Of a DNA stretch of 64,000 nt, positions 60,354 through 64,000 are shown piece by piece. The notes beneath the pieces were generated by a model. That model had not been told where the DNA came from and did no database searches. It worked only from the letters and a program-made list of their open reading frames with translations. Position numbers and translations under genes: made by a program. The DNA lies in the NCBI GenBank assembly GCA_014803435.1, contig JACYFD010000002.1, positions 659,026 through 723,025 on the forward strand, written 5' to 3'. The DNA comes from Cellulosimicrobium terreum (GTDB lineage Bacteria > Actinomycetota > Actinomycetes > Actinomycetales > Cellulomonadaceae). Position 1 is the stretch's first letter. Every line of letters starts with the position of its first letter.

Positions 60354-60386
60354 CCCCGGCCCTCGCGGGACGGTGCCATCCTTGGC

Positions 60387-60968
60387 GTGGTGAGGTTCGA
60401 GTACACGAGCGCGGTGCCCGACGACGAGCCGGGCGCCGACGCCGACGCCGAGGACGACGAGGTCGAGCCCCTGCGTCCACTCGATGCCGCCGGCGCACGG
60501 GCGCTCGCCGGGCGATATCTCCTGCACAGCGAGCAGGCGTCCGGCACCCGTGCCGAACGCCTCGAGGACGAGATGTCGGCCTTCGTCTGGGACGAGATCA
60601 CCGACCGCGTGCTCTACGAGCCGGACCCGTTCCCGATGCTCGACGCGCTGGTCGAGCTCGGGTACGAGCGCGTCCCCGTCGACGACCACGCGTTCCTCGC
60701 GCTCGTGGCCGCGGGCCCGGTCGAGAACGCGGTCGTCGAGCGGCCCGACCTCCGCGATGCCATCGCGGAACGGTGCCGTCGGGACCCCGGGTGGCACCTG
60801 ACCGCGCAGGGCGTCTGGGTCGACGCCGATCTCGCTGCGACGTTCCCCGAGCCTCTGGACGGGCTGGTCACGCTCCTGGGCACGCCGGGTGGGTCGCGCC
60901 CCCCGGCGCGTGCGGGACGGCGTGCGTCGAAGCATCAGGACCACCGCGGGCGTGGTCGGCACCGCTGA
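60387..60968 (+). CDS. Hypothetical acidic protein
   Basis: The protein has 193 residues from GTG 60387, with GTG 60390 an alternative. The N-terminal third is rich in Asp and Glu (DDEPGADADAEDDEVEPL); the middle (RYLLHSEQASGTRAERLEDEMSAFVWDEITDRVLYEPDPFPMLDAL) looks helical; the last 35 residues are Arg/Gly-rich and may be disordered. I do not recognise a family. The 20-bp gap to the next gene on the same strand suggests cotranscription with the nitroreductase. Confidence 0.6.
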   Translation: MVRFEYTSAVPDDEPGADADAEDDEVEPLRPLDAAGARALAGRYLLHSEQASGTRAERLEDEMSAFVWDEITDRVLYEPDPFPMLDALVELGYERVPVDDHAFLALVAAGPVENAVVERPDLRDAIAERCRRDPGWHLTAQGVWVDADLAATFPEPLDGLVTLLGTPGGSRPPARAGRRASKHQDHRGRGRHR

Positions 60969-60988
60969 GCGCGTGCCACGATCGGGGG

Positions 60989-61600
60989 ATGGAGTTCCAG
61001 GACGTCGTGCGCCGACGCCGCATGGTCCGGCGGTTCCGACCCGACCCGGTGGATTCCGCCGCGGTGGAGCGCGTGCTGAGCAACGCGGTGCGCGCGCCGA
61101 GCGCGGGTTTCGCGCAGGGGTGGTCGTTCGTCGTGCTGACCGAGCCCGACGACCTCGCGCGCTTCTGGGCGGCGTCGACCCCGGCGGACTCCGAGCGGGA
61201 CATGAGCGCGTGGCTCGACGGGATGCGCACCGCCCCCGTGATCGTGCTCGTCCTGACCTCGAAGAACGCGTACCTGCGGCGGTACGCCGAGGACGACAAG
61301 GGCTGGGCCGACCGCGACGAGAACCGCTGGGCGGTGCCGTACTGGCACGTCGACGCGGGCATGGCGTCCCTCCTCATGCTCCAGACCGCGGTCGACGAGG
61401 GGCTTGGCGCGTGCTTCTTCGGCGTGCAGCCGGCGGAGCTGCCGCGGCTGCGCGCGGCCTTCGGCATCCCGGAGGAGTACGCGCCGACCGGCGTGGTCGC
61501 GCTCGGCCACCCGGGTGACGCGGGGCCGAGCGGGTCGCCGCGCCGTCGGGCCCGCAAGCCCCTGGACGCCGTCGTGCACCGGGGCCGCTGGCACGCCTGA
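60989..61600 (+). CDS. Nitroreductase family protein
   Basis: The protein has 203 residues from ATG 60989. It has the FMN-binding nitroreductase pattern: MEFQDVVRRRRMVRRFRPDPVDSAAVERVLSNAVRAPSAGFAQGWSFVVLT, a central insertion with tryptophans, DAGMASLLMLQTAVDEGLGACFFGVQPAEL, and VVALGHPGDAG near the C-terminus. Although F420 genes follow, the pattern is not that of the FbiB C-terminal domain, which needs an N-terminal F420 ligase part that is absent here. Substrate unknown. Confidence 0.88.
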   Translation: MEFQDVVRRRRMVRRFRPDPVDSAAVERVLSNAVRAPSAGFAQGWSFVVLTEPDDLARFWAASTPADSERDMSAWLDGMRTAPVIVLVLTSKNAYLRRYAEDDKGWADRDENRWAVPYWHVDAGMASLLMLQTAVDEGLGACFFGVQPAELPRLRAAFGIPEEYAPTGVVALGHPGDAGPSGSPRRRARKPLDAVVHRGRWHA

Positions 61601-61663
61601 CGCGAACGAGCATCGTCCCGCACCTGACCGGCCGCGCCTCGGTGCGCGACCCGGTGGCCAGGG

Positions 61664-62422
61664 TCACGCAGGTCGCGAGGTCCTCGCGCCCAGCGCCGGG
61701 ACGTGCACCCCGACGGCGGCGCGGACGTCGTCGGGCAGCTCGGCCCAGTCGTCGACCGTGTCGAGGTCCGTCGCCGTCCCCGGACGCTGCACGACGGCGG
61801 CCCGGAGGTCGAGCCGCTCGGCTTCCGCCAGGTGGGCGGCGAGACTGTCGGCGCCGAACCGCGTCCGGAACGCCTCCGCGGTCGGGTCGAGCACGAGCAG
61901 GTTCGTGCCCGAGCGGTGCCGGTCGGCCGCGACGACGACGGGCGCGTCCTCGGCGAGCAGCGCCGCGACGTCGTCGGGCGCGAGGGCGGGCAGGTCCGCG
62001 TGCGCGACGAGCACGCGCACCGGTCCGTCCTCGGTCGCGACCTCACGCCCGACCTCGGCCGCCTCGTTCAGGCCCGGTCGGTCCGCGGGCTGCAGCACGA
62101 TGCGCAGGCGCTCGGCGTCGTCGGTGAGCAGCGGCAGCCCGTCCGCCGTCGCGTCCGCGCGCCCGGCGTCGGCGACCACGTCCCGCAGCGCGCGCCACGC
62201 GAACCGCGGCTCCGCGGTCACGACGACGACCAGCCCCACCCCGTCGCTCGCGAGCAGCGTCGTCACGACGTGCCGTGCGAGCACCGCGACCAGGCGGCTG
62301 CGTCCCGCCGGGTCGAGCACGTGCGCGAGCCGCGACTTGCCCGACGAGCCGTCGCGCAGCGGGACGACGGCGACCACGCGACCCGGGCCTGCGCCGTCGG
62401 GCACGGTGGACGGTTCAGCCAC
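61664..62422 (-). CDS. fbiD: Phosphoenolpyruvate/2-phospho-L-lactate guanylyltransferase (CofC/FbiD)
   Basis: The protein has 252 residues. A nucleotidyltransferase fold with VVAVVPLRDGSSGKSRLAHVLDPAGR, VLVAHADLPALAPDDVAALL, VVVAADRHRSGTNLLVLDP and TATDLDTVDDWAELP matches the FbiD/CofC family. The enzyme activates phosphoenolpyruvate (or 2-phospholactate) with GTP as the first step toward the side chain of coenzyme F420. It overlaps fbiA by 8 bp on the same strand. Confidence 0.94.
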   Translation of the reverse strand: MAEPSTVPDGAGPGRVVAVVPLRDGSSGKSRLAHVLDPAGRSRLVAVLARHVVTTLLASDGVGLVVVVTAEPRFAWRALRDVVADAGRADATADGLPLLTDDAERLRIVLQPADRPGLNEAAEVGREVATEDGPVRVLVAHADLPALAPDDVAALLAEDAPVVVAADRHRSGTNLLVLDPTAEAFRTRFGADSLAAHLAEAERLDLRAAVVQRPGTATDLDTVDDWAELPDDVRAAVGVHVPALGARTSRPA

Positions 62423-63347
62423 GGACCGCCCCCAGGATCTCGCGGGCGAGGCGCTCGCGGCCCGCGGCCCCGCCCATCACGGTGTCGGTGACGAGGACGC
62501 GCATGCCCAGCGCGGCGACGTCCTCCGCGAGGCGGGCGTCGTGGGAGTCGATCACCATGTGGTCGACGAGTCCCCGGTAGAGGCGGGCGACCCCGAGGGC
62601 CGACACCTCGTGCCCGAGCGACGCGAGCAGGTGCGCCGCGGGGCCCTTGATGGCGCGACCGCCGACGATCGGGCTCACCGCGACCCGGTGCGCGCGCGAC
62701 CCGAGGAGCGCCTCGCGCACCCCGGGCACGCCGAGCACGGGCGCGACGGACAGGAACGGGTTCGACGGCGCGACGACGACGACGTCCGCGTCACGCACCG
62801 CCTCGACCACCCCGGGAGCCGGGCGCGCGGCCTCGATGCCGTCGTAGACCAGCCCGACGACGTCGTCCGCGTGCCGGCGCCCGACGAAGTACTCCTGGAA
62901 GCCGAGCCGCCCGGCGGGGGTGTCGACGAGGGTCGCGACGCCGTCGTCGGTCACGGGAAGGACGCCCGGACGGACGCCGAGCGCGGCGGCGAGCTGCGCC
63001 GTCACGACCGAGAGCGGCGCGCCGGCGCGCAGGCGTGCGGTCCGCACGACGTGCGTCGCGAGGTCCTTGTCGCCGAGCGTGAACCACGTGTCCTCGCCGA
63101 GCCGGGCCATCGCCCCGAGCGTCGCGTACGTCTCTCCCACGACACCCCAGCCGCGCTCCTCGTCCGCGAGGCCCGCGAGCGTGTAGGTCACGGTGTCGAG
63201 GTCGGGCGAGATCGCGAGCCCGTGCAGCTCGACGTCGTCGGCGACGTTCACGACGACCGTGAGGTCGGCCCCGGCGAGGTCGAGGCCGTGCGCGAGGCGC
63301 GCACCACCCACGCCCCCGGCGAGCACGGTCACGAGTTCTGCGGTCAC
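62415..63347 (-). CDS. fbiA: 2-phospho-L-lactate transferase (CofD/FbiA)
   Basis: The protein has 310 residues from GTG/ATG-type start at 63347. It has the CofD pattern: [83 protein letters not shown] and [15 protein letters not shown]. It transfers the activated side chain to Fo, giving (dehydro)F420-0. It lies upstream of fbiD in the same operon. Fo synthase and the FbiB ligase are not in this window. Confidence 0.95.
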   Translation of the reverse strand: MTAELVTVLAGGVGGARLAHGLDLAGADLTVVVNVADDVELHGLAISPDLDTVTYTLAGLADEERGWGVVGETYATLGAMARLGEDTWFTLGDKDLATHVVRTARLRAGAPLSVVTAQLAAALGVRPGVLPVTDDGVATLVDTPAGRLGFQEYFVGRRHADDVVGLVYDGIEAARPAPGVVEAVRDADVVVVAPSNPFLSVAPVLGVPGVREALLGSRAHRVAVSPIVGGRAIKGPAAHLLASLGHEVSALGVARLYRGLVDHMVIDSHDARLAEDVAALGMRVLVTDTVMGGAAGRERLAREILGAVRG

Positions 63348-63405
63348 GCGCCGAGCCTACGTCCGTCGTCGCCCGGTCCGGGCGGGTCCGTGCCACGATG
63401 GCCCC

Positions 63406-63726
63406 ATGGCCGTCTTCGCGTTCTCCGTCGCCCCGCTCGGCGCGGGCGAGTCCGTCGCGGACTCCGTCGCCGACGCCGTCCGCATCGTCCGCGAGTCCGG
63501 GCTGCCGAACCGCACCACGGCGATGTTCACCGAGATCGAGGGCGACTGGGACGAGGTCATGCCCGTGATCCAGCGCGCGACCGAGGCGGTCGGTGCGGCC
63601 GGGCACCGGGTCTCGCTGGTCCTCAAGGCCGACATCCGCCCAGGTCGCACGGGTGAGCTGACCGGCAAGGTCGAGCGCGTCGAGGAGCGCCTGGTGAGCG
63701 AGTCCGAGGAGACCGGGCACGCCTGA
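63406..63726 (+). CDS. MTH1187/YqgV-type thiamine-binding protein
   Basis: The protein has 106 residues from ATG 63406. It has the ferredoxin-like fold of the DUF77/MTH1187 family: [59 protein letters not shown] and [25 protein letters not shown]. Members bind thiamine or a related pyrimidine and are often found near thiamine genes; none are here. It is divergent from fbiA. Confidence 0.88.
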   Translation: MAVFAFSVAPLGAGESVADSVADAVRIVRESGLPNRTTAMFTEIEGDWDEVMPVIQRATEAVGAAGHRVSLVLKADIRPGRTGELTGKVERVEERLVSESEETGHA

Positions 63727-63765
63727 GCCGTGACCTCGCGCGGGGCGTCCCGCCGTTGTCCGGTA

Positions 63766-63820
63766 CGAGAAGTTCTCGCCGTTCGAGGGACTTGACCCGC
63801 GACGTAGGCTAAGGCGCAAA
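63766..63820 (+). promoter_or_regulatory. Promoter with upstream palindrome
   Basis: A -35 TTGACC (63792-63797) and -10 TAGGCT (63815-63820) have a 17-bp spacer. A perfect 6-1-6 palindrome CGAGAAGTTCTCG (63766-63778) lies 13 bp before the -35 box. The gene starts 45 bp after the -10. Confidence 0.7.
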
Positions 63821-63865
63821 CGCGCCGCCCCGGATGCGTTCCGCGATGCCGCAGGAGATCTCCCG

Positions 63866-64000
63866 ATGCCCCTCTTCGAGGTGGACGCCGAGCGTCCGGT
63901 ACTCGTCCAGCAGTCCCAGCCCACCGGTGCGTTCGGCACCGACGCGCACCGGGTGGTCGACAGCAACCTCGACGGTCTCCTCGGCGAGCAGATCTTCCCC
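63866..64000 (+). CDS. Hypothetical protein, 3'-truncated by window edge
   Basis: The frame is open from ATG 63866 (GCAGGAGA site) to the edge, giving 45 residues that begin MPLFEVDAERPVLVQQSQP and continue with a helix HRVVDSNLDGLLGEQIF. I recall similar N-termini in actinobacterial hypothetical proteins but cannot assign a function from this fragment. It has its own strong promoter. Confidence 0.65.
   Translation, partial: MPLFEVDAERPVLVQQSQPTGAFGTDAHRVVDSNLDGLLGEQIFP

Noticed and set aside
60989-61600. FbiB (F420-0:gamma-glutamyl ligase) because it is near fbiA/fbiD
   Set aside because: It is a stand-alone nitroreductase-type protein of 203 residues without the N-terminal ligase domain.

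Overview
This is a very GC-rich chromosomal window with dense gene packing, GTG starts, many 4-bp ATGA/GTGA stop-start overlaps and actinobacterial markers: GlnR, a GlxR-type Crp, F420 biosynthesis genes, MocR and WYL regulators and a LAXTG surface protein. Two multidomain secreted chitinases, a very large secreted subtilase and the general synteny suggest a Micrococcales actinobacterium of the Promicromonosporaceae/Cellulomonadaceae type, for example Cellulosimicrobium or Isoptericola. That placement is an inference from gene content. I see no prophage, integrase, insertion sequence, rRNA or CRISPR array.

Layout. 1-2.9 kb: 3' part of a citrate synthase, a membrane-anchored hypothetical and a FAD-dependent reductase. 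2.9-9.3 kb: tRNA-Pro(CGG) with its terminator, then a core actinobacterial neighbourhood of metallophosphoesterase, class A penicillin-binding protein, DUF4177, RidA, Crp and endonuclease III. It is interrupted between RidA and Crp by a 489-bp gene-free stretch holding two oppositely oriented long-hairpin elements. 9.3-18.8 kb: alpha/beta hydrolase and glnR, a membrane protein/thioredoxin/DUF4395 set, a nitrobindin-like protein, YgfZ, a FUSC protein, a VapBC pair, DUF2516, asparaginase and D-aminoacyl-tRNA deacylase. 18.9-27.5 kb: a 1019-residue LuxR-type regulator, two GH18 chitinases and a lipoprotein. 27.5-34.3 kb: a WYL regulator divergent from a second RidA, a LAXTG surface protein, a DUF4012 protein, and an ECF sigma factor with a probable membrane partner behind a 12-bp minisatellite.

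34.3-41.9 kb: a seven-gene, almost fully overlapping operon of inositol-3-phosphate synthase-like protein, UbiA-type prenyltransferase, two TIM-barrel proteins, EboA, a TatD-type hydrolase and an alkaline-phosphatase-superfamily protein. It is a variant of the ebo (metabolite-traffic) operon and has a clear promoter/operator in front. 41.9-47.9 kb: a DUF4241 protein, a 1212-residue subtilase divergent from a secreted protein that resembles I36-type protease inhibitors, and OsmC. 48-52.8 kb: SDR, then a TetR regulator with two operator copies facing an ABC-like protein with no intact ATPase motif and a YhgE/Pip membrane protein. 52.8-64 kb: a symmetric four-copy motif array in front of a D-lactate dehydrogenase-type flavoprotein, a quinone-oxidoreductase-like enzyme, a broken DUF1304 gene, DUF4288, MocR divergent from an aldo/keto reductase, a nitroreductase, the F420 genes fbiD and fbiA, a thiamine-binding-type protein, and the 5' end of a further gene behind a strong promoter.

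The most unusual items are the ebo-variant operon, the covarying hairpin pair at 7.3-7.7 kb, the 80-bp dyad array at 52.77-52.85 kb, the protease/inhibitor-like divergent pair, and several proteins in recognisable families that lack key residues (ABC-like protein, LuxR-family ATPase, endonuclease III, alpha/beta hydrolase, nitrobindin-like protein).
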